Positions 33,824 through 42,454 of a DNA stretch of 64,000 bases are shown piece by piece. Within the stretch, counting starts at the first letter, position 1. The number at the start of each line of letters is the position of its first letter. A program made the position numbers and the translations under genes. Below the pieces are notes generated by a model. The model saw nothing but the letters and a program-made list of their open reading frames with translations, made no database searches and had not been told where the DNA came from. This DNA comes from an uncultured Dehalococcoidia bacterium. Lineage in GTDB: Bacteria > Chloroflexota > Dehalococcoidia > Lucifugimonadales > UBA1127. Where the stretch lies: the NCBI GenBank assembly GCA_951812285.1, contig OX638292.1:1714551-1778550 (forward strand), given 5' to 3'.

Positions 33824-34230
33824 AGTGAGCGCTCCTTGCTTCGCGAGGGTAGTCTTTGGGCGCGTTGCAATGCTTCAAGTATACGTTCGCCAGCTACGGC
33901 GGGCAAGGCGGCGGCTGCGCGCGGGGCGTGCGCGTGATTCGTTGCCCAGGCAAAACAACCTGCATTGCGTTGTAGCCAATGCGGCACATTTTAGCTACAA
34001 CACGAAATTTTTTCTGCAGGTCCCCCGGGGGCCGGGAGCTGTTCCGCGGGCGGATGTCGAGGCGGACAGTGCGGGCGAGGGCTGCATTGATGGGCGTGAT
34101 TGTTGCTTGCATGAGGGTAGGGTATCGCGGGGTGGGAGTTTCGCGCGAGGGGTTGGTGTCAGGGTTGGGGGGAATCGGGGATGCGCACTATCGGGAGGGT
34201 TTGTGGGCGGGGATGCCCCGGCGGGCCGCC
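33824..34230. other. Geneless stretch upstream of gatB
   Basis: No convincing gene is seen. The only structure is the imperfect palindrome at 33969-34001 and an adjacent half-site ACGAAATT at 34002. Short frames here lack a start signal and family similarity. Confidence 0.5.
33969..34001. promoter_or_regulatory. 33-bp imperfect palindrome upstream of gatB
   Basis: GTTGTAGC (33969-33976) and GCTACAAC (33994-34001) are perfect 8-bp arms, with a second pair AATG/CATT nested inside. It lies about 150 bp upstream of gatB. It could be a protein-binding site or an RNA hairpin; it does not match the dispersed repeat family. Confidence 0.4.
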
Positions 34231-34638
34231 CCTGGATACCGGCCCCGTATCGTGGTACGGGGCATGCTTTCGCCGGTATGGAGGCGGCGGGGGGTGCGAG
34301 GATGGAGTTGGTTGATGGTCAGGATCCCCCGCGTACCGCCCCTCTGGATTCCTGCCTTCGCAGGAATGACGAGTAAGGGCAGGAATGACGGTGTAGGGAG
34401 AGTGCGAGGGTGGAATCGGCTGATGGTGGGGTTGCCCCGCCGCGCCCCTGGATACCGGCCTCCGCCGGTATGGAGGGAAGGGGGAGGAAGGGCGCTGCTC
34501 GTCGGGGTTCCTGCCTTCGCAGGAACGACGCTGTTGGGGGGTGGGAAATGCTGTGACTGGGGATGCGAGGAGGAATTGGCCGGTGGTTGGGATGCCCCGC
34601 TCGGCCGCCCCTGGATACCGGCTTTCGCCGGTATGGAG
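34231..34638. repeat. Cluster of dispersed palindromic repeats in the gatB/VWA gap
   Basis: Five units: one type B unit carrying a nested second hairpin (34231-34283, inner arms CCCCGTA/TACGGGG), type A at about 34341-34371 and 34507-34531, and plain type B at about 34447-34474 and 34611-34638. All are in the same orientation. The segments between them are unrelated G-rich sequence. No gene is supported. Confidence 0.85.
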
Positions 34639-34767
34639 GCGATGGGGGAGGAAGGGGCTTAGGCGCATTGACACTGGTTGTGGGGGCGTCTAGGCTTGGG
34701 CAATCTTCTGATACGCATCACAGGTAGGCAGCAGCGCATAGTCGAGGGGTCAGCGGGAGGGGGCGGG

Positions 34768-36780
34768 ATGCTCACGTTCCGGTACTCGCAGTGGGACGGC
34801 TCGCAGTCGGTGTTCGAGCCGGACCAGGACGAGCTGATGGAGGCGCTGTCCGAGGACCTGATGGAGCACGGCGACATCAACCGCGCCCTGCGGGACATGA
34901 TGCGCCGTGGGATGCAGATGCCCGACGGCCAGCGGCTCGACGGGCTGCGCGACCTGATGGAGCGACTCCGCCGCCAGCGCCAGCAGCAGCTCCAGCGGCA
35001 CAACATGGAACACACCATGGACAACCTGAAGGAGAAGCTGCAGGACGTCCTCAACACCGAACGCGAGGGCATGGAGCGCCGCGTGGAGGAGACGGAGGAG
35101 CGCGTCGGCGAGCCGGGGCAGGACGCGATGAAGGACCAGCTGCTCGAGAACCTGCGGCGGCAGGTGGAGCGGAACAAGGAGACGCTGGACAACCTGCCGG
35201 AGAGCCTCGGCGGGGCCGTCCGGGAGCTGAACGAGTACGAGTTCATGGACCCGGAGGCGGCTCGGAAGTTCCAGGAGTTAATGGACGAGCTTCGCGGGCA
35301 GATGGCGAACAACATGATGCAGAACATGCGCCAGAACCTGGAGAACATGACGCCGGGCGACATGTCGGGGATGCGGCAGATGCTGCGGGACCTGAACGAC
35401 ATGCTGGAGTCGGGCGGCGAGCCGAACTTTCAGGAGTTCATGGACAAGTATGGGGGCATGTTTGGGCCGAACCCGCCGGAGAACCTGCAGGAGCTCCTGG
35501 AGCACATGCGGCGTCAGATGGCGCAGATGGACTCGCTGCTGAACTCGATGTCGGCGGAGCAGCGGCAGGAGCTCATGGACCTGATGGACTCGCTGATGGA
35601 CGACCAGACGGCGCAGGAGCTGGGTCGGCTGGCGCAGCTCATGGCGCAGTACCTGCCGCCGGACGACCTGGAGCAACGCTACCCGTTCATGGGCGACGAC
35701 CCGCTGGACCTGCAGCAGGCGATGCAACTGATGAGCGAGCTGCAGGACATGGACCAGCTCGAGAAGCAGCTGCAGGAAGTGGGGCGGCGGGGGAACCTCG
35801 ACGACCTTGATCTCGACGAGATCGAGCGGCTGCTGGGCGAGGAGGCGCGGCGCGACCTGGAGAAGCTGAAGGACATCGCGCGGATGCTGGAGGAGGCGGG
35901 ATTCATCCGCAGCAACGGCGACCGGATGGAGCTGACGCCGCGGGGCATCCGGAAAATCGGGCAGAAGGCGCTCAAGGAGGTCTTTGCTAACCTGAAGAAG
36001 GACCGGCTGGCCAACCACGATCTATACGAGACGGGGCTGCAGGGCGACCTCTCGGGGGCGACGCGGCAGCACCAGTTCGGCGACCCGTTCGACATCTCGC
36101 TGCAGAAGACGCTGAGCAACGCGATCGTGCGGAACGGGCCGGGGACGCCGGTGCGGGTGCACCCGAGCGACTTCGAGCTGGTGGAGCGGGAGGAGGCGAC
36201 GCAGGCGGCGACGTGCGTGCTGCTGGACCAGAGCCGATCGATGGGGCACTGGGGGAGCTGGTCGTCGGCGAAGAAGGTGGCGTTGGCGCTGATCGCGCTG
36301 GTGCGGAGCAAGTTCCCGCGGGACGCGATCTACCTCATCGGGTTCTCGGACTACGGGCGGCGGATCAAGGAGGAGGACCTGCCGGAGACGTCGTGGAACG
36401 CGTGGGTGTCGGGGACGAACATGCAGCACGCGCTGATGATGTCGCGGAAGCTGCTGAGCTACCACAAGGGGGCGACGCGGCAGGTCATCATGATCACGGA
36501 CGGGGAGCCGACGGCGCACATGGAGGGGGACTACGCGGCGTTCAGCTACCCGCCGAGCTTCCGGACGATGCAGGAGACGCTGAAGGAGGTGCGTCGGTGC
36601 ACGCAGGAGGGCGTGACCATCAACACCTTCATGCTGGAGTCGAACCCGTACCTGCTGGACTTCGTGGACAAGCTGACGCGGATCAACCGTGGGCGGGCGT
36701 TCTATACGAGCCCGTACCAGCTGGGCGAGTACGTGCTGGTGGACTACATCAACAACCGTCGGAAGCGGGTGTCTGCGTAG
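34768..36780 (+). CDS. VWA-domain protein with long helical N-terminal region
   Basis: This 670-residue protein has a C-terminal von Willebrand A domain with a metal-ion (MIDAS) site: DQSRS, SGTNMQ and ITDGEPT. The first 450 residues are almost all helical, very rich in Met, Gln, Glu and Arg (for example HNMEHTMDNLKEKLQDVL and MMQNMRQNLENMTPGDM), suggesting coiled coils. The ATG at 34768 has GGAGGGGGCGGG before it; 30 upstream in-frame codons were rejected. Relatives are often encoded next to a MoxR or ChlI-type AAA ATPase; none is adjacent here. It stands alone between two repeat clusters. The role is unknown, perhaps a chaperone-like assembly factor. Confidence 0.85.
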   Translation: MLTFRYSQWDGSQSVFEPDQDELMEALSEDLMEHGDINRALRDMMRRGMQMPDGQRLDGLRDLMERLRRQRQQQLQRHNMEHTMDNLKEKLQDVLNTEREGMERRVEETEERVGEPGQDAMKDQLLENLRRQVERNKETLDNLPESLGGAVRELNEYEFMDPEAARKFQELMDELRGQMANNMMQNMRQNLENMTPGDMSGMRQMLRDLNDMLESGGEPNFQEFMDKYGGMFGPNPPENLQELLEHMRRQMAQMDSLLNSMSAEQRQELMDLMDSLMDDQTAQELGRLAQLMAQYLPPDDLEQRYPFMGDDPLDLQQAMQLMSELQDMDQLEKQLQEVGRRGNLDDLDLDEIERLLGEEARRDLEKLKDIARMLEEAGFIRSNGDRMELTPRGIRKIGQKALKEVFANLKKDRLANHDLYETGLQGDLSGATRQHQFGDPFDISLQKTLSNAIVRNGPGTPVRVHPSDFELVEREEATQAATCVLLDQSRSMGHWGSWSSAKKVALALIALVRSKFPRDAIYLIGFSDYGRRIKEEDLPETSWNAWVSGTNMQHALMMSRKLLSYHKGATRQVIMITDGEPTAHMEGDYAAFSYPPSFRTMQETLKEVRRCTQEGVTINTFMLESNPYLLDFVDKLTRINRGRAFYTSPYQLGEYVLVDYINNRRKRVSA

Positions 36781-36803
36781 GGGGGTGGCCCTCCCCCCGC
36801 CTG

Positions 36804-37352
36804 CCTGGATTCCCGCTTTCGCGGGAATGACGGTTGGGGTAGGCGGGTTTCGGCGTGGGGGCTCCGGGCGAGCGCGCCCAGCCCGTGGATACCGGCCTTC
36901 GCCGGTATGGAGGCGGTGGAAGCAGGTGTCAGCGTGGGGGGTTCAGGGCGAGGGCGCCCCACTGCCCCGCACCTCTGGATTCCTGCCTTCGCAGGAATGA
37001 CGAGGCGGGGGGCAGGAATGACGCGGCGGGGGGGTGCTCGGGGACGGTTCCCGCACCGAGGCTGGATGAGAACTCCCCCATCCTAACCTTCCCCCAGAGG
37101 GGGAAGGGATTTCCTGCTGCCCCGCCCCTCTAGAGCGCCTGTGTGCGCGTATCGCGTCGGGATTCCTGCCTTCGCAGGGATGACGGGGGCGTTGGGGGGG
37201 TTGCGGTGTTTGTGCGCGGGTTCTCCCACCGCCCGTGGATACCGGCTTCCGCCGGTATGGAGGGGGTGGAAGCGGGTTTCGGCGTGGGGGGCTCAGGGCG
37301 AGGGGGCCCCACTGCCCCGCACCTCTGGATTCCTGCCTTCGCAGGAATGACG
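36804..37352. repeat. Cluster of dispersed palindromic repeats between the VWA gene and korB
   Basis: Six units: ATTCCCGC/GCGGGAAT (36804-36832), type B at 36885-36911 and 37234-37261, and type A at 36974-37003, 37159-37187 and 37324-37352. The block 36885-37003 is repeated with changes at 37234-37352, so the cluster grew partly by tandem duplication. CTTCCCCC/GGGGGAAG near 37087-37107 is a separate hairpin. No gene is supported in 36781-37480. Confidence 0.85.
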
Positions 37353-37485
37353 CGCAGGAGGGCGGGAATGACGCGGCGGGGGGTGCTGCTATGACGAGGG
37401 TGATGCGCGGGGAATGGTGGTTGGGGGGCTTCGAAGGGCGCAGGGCGAGCGGGGGATTTCCGAGGTCGGTTGGGATAGGATAGCA

Positions 37486-37519
37486 AGAGGGGCGCCGAAA
37501 TCGGCGCCCCTCTCCTTTT
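37486..37519. terminator. Hairpin terminator between the VWA gene and korB
   Basis: AGAGGGGCGCCGA and TCGGCGCCCCTCT form a perfect 13-bp stem with an AA loop, followed on the plus strand by CCTTTT. It lies 24 bp from the korB stop and may serve both strands. Confidence 0.65.
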
Positions 37520-37536
37520 GCGCTTGATATGGGGGC

Positions 37537-38403
37537 CTAGATCATGAGGGAGTCGAAGACGTCTTCTGCTCGGCGGGCGCGGGCGTTTACGGTGGCGTCC
37601 GCTACGCGCTGGTCGAGGGGCTTGGAGTTGGGGTCCTGGTAAATGAGGCCGAGCGGCAGGCCGGGGGCGTCGACTATGGACAGCGCGGCGGAGCGGTCGG
37701 CGGTGTCGTGGTCGTCGGGGACGTCGTAGATGACGGGGGCGACGCCCTTGGCCGGGTCGCCCTTGAGGACGTCGTAGGTGTTGTTGTACGTCGTGCACGG
37801 GGACTGGACGTGGACGATGGCAAAGCCGGGGTGCTCCATGCCCTGGAGGATGAGGCTCGCCATGTCGCGGACCTTGGCGGAGAAGCTGGACGCGACGAAG
37901 GAGACGCCAAGGGTCATGTACAGGTGCAGCGGGCTAATCTGGGCCTCCAACTTGCCGTAGGGCGTGGAGGAAGTGACGGTGCCCTCTACGGTCGTAGGGG
38001 AACTCTGGCCCTTGGTGAGGCCGTAGACGCCGTTGTCCATGATGACGGCGCAGACGTTCAGGTTGCGAGCGGCCTGCGGGCCGATGTGCTCGGCGCCGAT
38101 GCTCAGGAAGTCGCCGTCACCGGCGACGACGACGACGTTGAGGTCCGGGTTGCCCATCTTGACGCCCATGGCGAGGGGCAGGGAACGGCCGTGGATGCCG
38201 TGGAAGCCGTAGGGCTGTTGACCCTCGAGGAGGTGGACGAGGTTGCCGGAGCAGCCGATGCCGGCGACGACGACGTTCTGCTCGATGGGCATCTCCGTCT
38301 TGACGTTCCACTGCTGCATGGCCATTTCAAGCGCCCGGCGGACACCGAAGTCGCCGCAGCCGGGGCACCACTTGAAATCGTACTCGGGGTTCTTCTTGCT
38401 CAT
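37537..38403 (-). CDS. korB: 2-oxoacid:ferredoxin oxidoreductase, beta subunit
   Basis: This 288-residue thiamine diphosphate-binding subunit has the iron-sulfur Cys set (WCPGCGDFGVRRAL, IGCSGN, later SPCTTYNNTYD), GIHGRSLPLAMGVKM and the ThDP motif VAGDGDFLSIGAEHI...NVCAVIMDNGVYGLTKGQSSPT. Together with KorA it decarboxylates 2-oxoglutarate or a related 2-oxo acid to acyl-CoA and reduces ferredoxin. The start overlaps the korA stop (ATGA). Ferredoxin genes at 58465 and 58873 could accept its electrons. Confidence 0.93.
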   Translation of the reverse strand: MSKKNPEYDFKWCPGCGDFGVRRALEMAMQQWNVKTEMPIEQNVVVAGIGCSGNLVHLLEGQQPYGFHGIHGRSLPLAMGVKMGNPDLNVVVVAGDGDFLSIGAEHIGPQAARNLNVCAVIMDNGVYGLTKGQSSPTTVEGTVTSSTPYGKLEAQISPLHLYMTLGVSFVASSFSAKVRDMASLILQGMEHPGFAIVHVQSPCTTYNNTYDVLKGDPAKGVAPVIYDVPDDHDTADRSAALSIVDAPGLPLGLIYQDPNSKPLDQRVADATVNARARRAEDVFDSLMI

Positions 38404-40115
38404 ACGTTCACCATTCCTCTCGCACCGGCGCCGAGGCGCTCCTCGAGCTTGCTGGCCAGGTTGCTGACGTTGAAGGGGAGGCCCGTGTACTGGACGATGG
38501 ATTCCGCCTTGACGCCCAGGGACCGGAGGTAGCTGGAGAACTGGCCCTGGAAGTTCAACTCAGGGACGATGACCAGGTCCTTCTGCAGGAGCTCCTCCAG
38601 GAGCTTGGCCGGCAGCGGGTGGAGGTACATCGTGTAGTACCAGGCGACGTTGAGGCCGTAGCCCTCCAGGATCTCGAAGGCCTCTTCCGTGGGGCCCTTG
38701 GAGCCGCCCCATGGCATGACTGCGACGGGGGAGTCATTGTTGCGGGACTCGTAGTAGCCGTCCTCGAGCAGCTTCAGCTTGGAGAAGCGGCGCTCCATCA
38801 TGTGGACGTGGCGCTCAGGGAGGTGGGTGGTGTCGCCGAAGGGGTCGTGCTCGCTGGCGTTGGCGATGTAGGGGCCGGGGCCGCCGGGGATGGGCATGGG
38901 GGAGATCTCACGGGCTTCGTAGCGGAGGTAACCGTTGTCGCCGGTGTAGACCTCTCGATCCTCCACAAGGATCTTGGAGACGTCGGGGCGCGGTATATTC
39001 TGCGCTCGCTCGGCCAGCATCTGCTCGCTGAGCATGATGACGGGGCCCTGGTAGCGCTCGGCCCAGTTGAAGGCGGCGACGGTGGCGTAGAAGCACTCCT
39101 CGACGGTGCCGGGGGCGATGACGGGGATGGCAGAGTCGCCGTGGGCCGGGTGGAGGGCCACCTGGAAGTCCGACTGCTCGGTCTTTGTGGGCAGGCCGGT
39201 GGCGGGGCCGCCGCGCTGGACGTTGACGAGGACGTAGGGGATCTCGGTCATCCAGGACATGCCGACGGCCTCGCTCATGAGGGAGAGGCCGGGGCCGCTG
39301 GTGGCGGTCATCGCCTTCTTGCCGGAGTAGCCGGCGCCGATGACGGCGTTGATGGCCTCGATCTCGGAGCTGGCCTGGTAGGCGAAGTTGCCCTCGCCGG
39401 CGAGGTTGCGCTCCATGAAGATGAGGATGGGCGTCGCGGGGGAGATGGGGTAGCCGACGTAGAAGTTGATGCCTGCGGCGAGGGCGCCGGCCGAGACGGC
39501 CTCATTGCCCTTGATGAGAATCTGGGGGTACTCGGGCTTCACGGGGGGCGACATTTCCGCGAGGGCGAAGCCGCTGGCCGCTGCGTGGCTGCGGCCGAGG
39601 AGCATCGCCTCGATGTTGGAGCGGATGATCTCCTCGTCACCGGCGCGGCCACGGGTGAAACGCTTGGTGACGAACTCGTCGAGGAACTCCTGGGGCATGT
39701 TGACGAGGTGGGCGAAAGCGCCGATGACGACCATGTTCTCGGCGCGGGCGTTTCCGGTGGACTTGGCCAGCTCCTCGAAGGGGATGCCGAAGCTCTTGCC
39801 GTCGCCGTCGAGCTGAAAGTCGCCGAGGTTGTAGATGATGACGCCGTCCGAAGCGACCTCGTCCTTGTGGGTGTCATAGGCCTCGCGGTTGAAACAGACC
39901 AAGACGTCGATCTGGTCGCCCGAGCTGCGCACGGGGCTCGTCGAGATCCGCGTCTGGGTCCACGTGGGACCGCCGAGAATCTGAGATGGGAACGTGGAGA
40001 AGGTCTGGACGTGGAAACCTGCCATGGACGCCGCTTGAGCCAGTCCGTCGGCGGAGGTGACCATTCCCTGACCGCCCTCTCCCGCGAACCGGATGATGAA
40101 ATCGTCCCGCTTCAA
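38400..40115 (-). CDS. korA: 2-oxoacid:ferredoxin oxidoreductase, fused gamma-alpha subunit
   Basis: This 571-residue protein joins the gamma domain (IIRFAGEGGQGMVTSADGLAQAA, residues about 6-190) to the alpha domain (GNEAVSAGALAAGINFYVGYPISPATPILIFME, then ATSGPGLSLMSEAVGMSWMTEIPYVLVNVQR GPATGLPT-type core). The fused arrangement is that of KorA-type enzymes. The start is TTG at 40115, chosen because GGGAGG lies a few bases upstream and MKRDDFIIRF matches the family; an upstream ATG would add 37 unrelated residues. A good promoter and two Lrp-like palindromes precede it. Confidence 0.92.
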   Translation of the reverse strand: MKRDDFIIRFAGEGGQGMVTSADGLAQAASMAGFHVQTFSTFPSQILGGPTWTQTRISTSPVRSSGDQIDVLVCFNREAYDTHKDEVASDGVIIYNLGDFQLDGDGKSFGIPFEELAKSTGNARAENMVVIGAFAHLVNMPQEFLDEFVTKRFTRGRAGDEEIIRSNIEAMLLGRSHAAASGFALAEMSPPVKPEYPQILIKGNEAVSAGALAAGINFYVGYPISPATPILIFMERNLAGEGNFAYQASSEIEAINAVIGAGYSGKKAMTATSGPGLSLMSEAVGMSWMTEIPYVLVNVQRGGPATGLPTKTEQSDFQVALHPAHGDSAIPVIAPGTVEECFYATVAAFNWAERYQGPVIMLSEQMLAERAQNIPRPDVSKILVEDREVYTGDNGYLRYEAREISPMPIPGGPGPYIANASEHDPFGDTTHLPERHVHMMERRFSKLKLLEDGYYESRNNDSPVAVMPWGGSKGPTEEAFEILEGYGLNVAWYYTMYLHPLPAKLLEELLQKDLVIVPELNFQGQFSSYLRSLGVKAESIVQYTGLPFNVSNLASKLEERLGAGARGMVNV

Positions 40116-40559
40116 TTGGACCTCCCATGCACTGCTGCGTTCCCGAGCGTTACCCGGTGGGCGATCCCTGTTCACGCAGGTGAAGGGGGACCGTCGATTC
40201 CGGGACGTCAGACGGCGCCGCAGCACTACCTCACGGCAAGCGACTAAGGAGAGCTTGCCTATCTAAAGCCATCTGCCAAAGTACCATCGCGCGGGGTGCG
40301 TGTCAACACGATTTCGTATGTGCAGAGCTTCACAATCGCACGCAAACAACGAAATTCGTAATGCGGTGATTGATGCTCGGCGAAGTCGTGCCGCCGCCCG
40401 CACGCGGCAGCCGATTTGGGGAACGGCAACGATTTCGGCGGTCTTTTGCGAACTTGCGGGGCAGGCTTCGTTGCGTTGGTTCACGACCGCCGGCGGCGAA
40501 CCCCGTACGGGCGCAGCTATGCTATGATGCACCGGCAGCGACATGCATGGAGGGGCGGA
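40116..40559. other. 444-bp divergent gap between korA and the DUF3090 gene
   Basis: Apart from the korAB promoter and palindromes, a further half-site (ACGATTTCGG near 40429) and TATGAT at 40523-40528, a possible -10 box for the plus-strand gene, are the only signals seen. Confidence 0.45.
40278..40359 (-). promoter_or_regulatory. korAB promoter with two Lrp-like palindromes
   Basis: On the minus strand TTGACA (40301-40306) and TACTTT (40278-40283) are 17 bp apart. ACGA-TT-TCGT (40308-40317) lies two bases upstream of the -35 box and the perfect ACGAA-A-TTCGT at 40349-40359 lies further up. The two centres are about 41-42 bp apart, four helical turns, which suits cooperative binding on one DNA face. 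Confidence 0.6.
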
Positions 40560-41081
40560 TTGCCTGGCGCAAAGAACGACCTTGGACGCGCGATCACACT
40601 GACTGCGGACGCCGTCGGCGATCCGGGCAGCCGCCGGTTCAGGCTGTTGGTAGAGGCGGAGCACGGGGGCGCCTGCCTCTGGCTCGAGAAGGAGCAGCTC
40701 TTCCAGCTTGCAATCGCGATACAGCAGCTGCTTTCGACGATGGACCAGCCCTCCAGCGGGGAGCAGACGAGCCTTCCATCACACGCCGGCGACGCGTACC
40801 ACGAATTCCAGGTGGGGCGGCTGATGATCAGCGAGGAGGTCCGCGGCCCCATCCTCAACCTGCTGGCCAAAGACCAGGAGGACGGCGACACCGGCGACCC
40901 GACGGTGGGGACGCTGGTGGACATCAACCAGCTGAAGCAGCTCTCGGAGCGGGCGCTGGTGGTGTGCGCGGCGGGACGGCCCCGGTGCCCGCTGTGCGGG
41001 ACGCCGATGGGGCCGGAGGGCCACCAGTGCGTGCGCACCAACGGCTACCACAAGGAGATGGTTGACGACATCCCCCGGTGA
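40560..41081 (+). CDS. DUF3090 family protein
   Basis: This 173-residue protein shows the DUF3090 pattern: FRLLVEAEHGGACLWLEKEQLFQLAIAIQQLL in the first half and a Cys-rich C-terminus RPRCPLCGTPMGPEGHQCVRTNGYHKE that probably binds zinc. The family is widespread in Actinobacteria and Chloroflexota and lacks a firm function. TTG at 40560 is chosen because GGAGGGG lies four to six bases upstream; the frame runs 48 codons further upstream without similarity. Confidence 0.85.
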   Translation: MPGAKNDLGRAITLTADAVGDPGSRRFRLLVEAEHGGACLWLEKEQLFQLAIAIQQLLSTMDQPSSGEQTSLPSHAGDAYHEFQVGRLMISEEVRGPILNLLAKDQEDGDTGDPTVGTLVDINQLKQLSERALVVCAAGRPRCPLCGTPMGPEGHQCVRTNGYHKEMVDDIPR

Positions 41082-41123
41082 CGGCTCCTCCGGCCTACTG
41101 TTTCGGTTTTACCCCATCCAGGA

Positions 41124-41600
41124 CTAGCGCCCGGGGTGCGTGCTCCACTGCGACGGCGGCGAGAGACGCTCGCGCTCAGTGCTGCGGCCCCTGTTCATGA
41201 TCGACAGCGCGCAGATGGCGAACGTCGCGCCAAGGGCGGCGCCGAGGGGCTGGTAGAGCACAAACGGGTACCCCGACCGCATCGACTCGAACAGGACCGG
41301 AATGCCTGCCAAGGCGGTGCCGGTAAGCGCGCCGATGGCGCCCCAAATCAGCTGCTCGAGGCTGGAAGCAAGTCGCTCCTGGACACGCTGCGAGCGGACG
41401 GCCCAGTCGGGCCAGTCCATGTTCGGGCGCGGGGGCTGGAGCTGGGGGCGGAAGCGGCGCTCCATCGCGGAGGCGTGCTCCTCGGAGGCTGCGTCCTCGG
41501 CCTCCACCTCGTCCGAGACATACTCGGCCGATCGGCGGCCCAAAAGGACAGAGGAACCTCTAGAGCGTGCGAAAGCGGAATCAACACGCGGCTGTTGCAT
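41124..41600 (-). CDS. Hypothetical protein with two membrane helices
   Basis: This 158-residue protein has a polar N-terminal half (about 1-80) and two hydrophobic helices (LIWGAIGALTGTALAGIPVLF and a second near 115-135). No family was recognised. It sits between the DUF3090 gene (convergent) and the repeat-filled gap. The ATG at 41600 has GGAGGGTTTC upstream. Confidence 0.6.
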   Translation of the reverse strand: MQQPRVDSAFARSRGSSVLLGRRSAEYVSDEVEAEDAASEEHASAMERRFRPQLQPPRPNMDWPDWAVRSQRVQERLASSLEQLIWGAIGALTGTALAGIPVLFESMRSGYPFVLYQPLGAALGATFAICALSIMNRGRSTERERLSPPSQWSTHPGR

Positions 41601-41797
41601 GAAACCCTCCTATCAACTCGACCCATCGGCGCGTCACGGTGTGGCCGTGCGCGGCAATTCCGGCTAGCACAGTATCCTAGCCTGTTCATGTCAGTATACC
41701 TGGGTGGCTGCGATTGTCAAATTGGTTTGCATTTGGGTAGCTGTGGGGGCTATGGAATTGGGGTGGCTCTTCCGGCGGAGATGGATGGTGGCTGGGG

Positions 41798-42408
41798 CCT
41801 GGATTCCCGCCCCAGTATCGGGGTACGGGGCAAGCTTCGCGGGAATGACGGTAGGGAGGCGGGAATGGGCGGTTGCGGCGATGGTGTTTGGAGTGGGGGC
41901 TTCCCCGCTCCGCGCCCCTCTGGATTCCTGCCTCCGCAGGAATGACGCGGGAGGGGGCGGCAATGGGCGGTTGCGTAGGCGGTGCTTGGGGAGGGGGTTC
42001 CGTCCCCGGGTTTCGCTCAGGCGGGCTTCCCCTCCCCTGGTTCCCGGCTTTCGCCGGGATGGAGGTTGCTGAGGAGCGGTAGGGGGTGACCCCGCTTCCC
42101 CTCCCCTCTGGATTCCTGCCTGCGCAGGAATGACGCGGAGGGGGCGGGAATCGGCGGGCGCGGCGACGGTGTTTGGCGAGGGGGACCCATTCCCTGGGCT
42201 TCGCTCAGGCGGGCTTCCCCTCCCCTGGATCCCGGCTTTCGCCGGGATGGAGGCGGAGGAGTTGGGAGACGGCAATTGCAATTGGGGGAGGGGTTGCCCT
42301 GCCCCTCCTCCCCGATGGATTCATGCCTTCGCAGGAATGACGCGGGGGTGGGCGCGTGAATGCAATGGCGTCGGGAGGAATGGGGTTCCTGCCTTCGCAG
42401 GAACGACG
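41798..42408. repeat. Cluster of dispersed palindromic repeats upstream of the PHP gene
   Basis: Seven units in one orientation: one with a nested second hairpin (41798-41850, inner part CCCCAGTA...TACGGGG between the ATTCCCGC and GCGGGAAT arms), type A at 41921-41949, 42108-42136, 42313-42343 and 42384-42408, and ATCCCGGC/GCCGGGAT units at 42037-42063 and 42225-42252. Block 41997-42136 is largely repeated at 42191-42343. No protein is supported in 41690-42450. Confidence 0.85.
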
Positions 42409-42454
42409 ATGGGCAATTGGACAGAGCCCCGCTGGGCTATTGCAACCCTCGGCG

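Noticed and set aside
38619..40247. Long open frame (542 codons) on the plus strand opposite korA
   Set aside because: It is an antisense frame with Val/Gly/Asp-rich, low-information sequence caused by GC-rich codon use; korA on the other strand has full family similarity.
30753..42408. CRISPR array
   Set aside because: The repeats are palindromic with two arm types, irregularly spaced, and lack uniform spacers; no cas genes are present.
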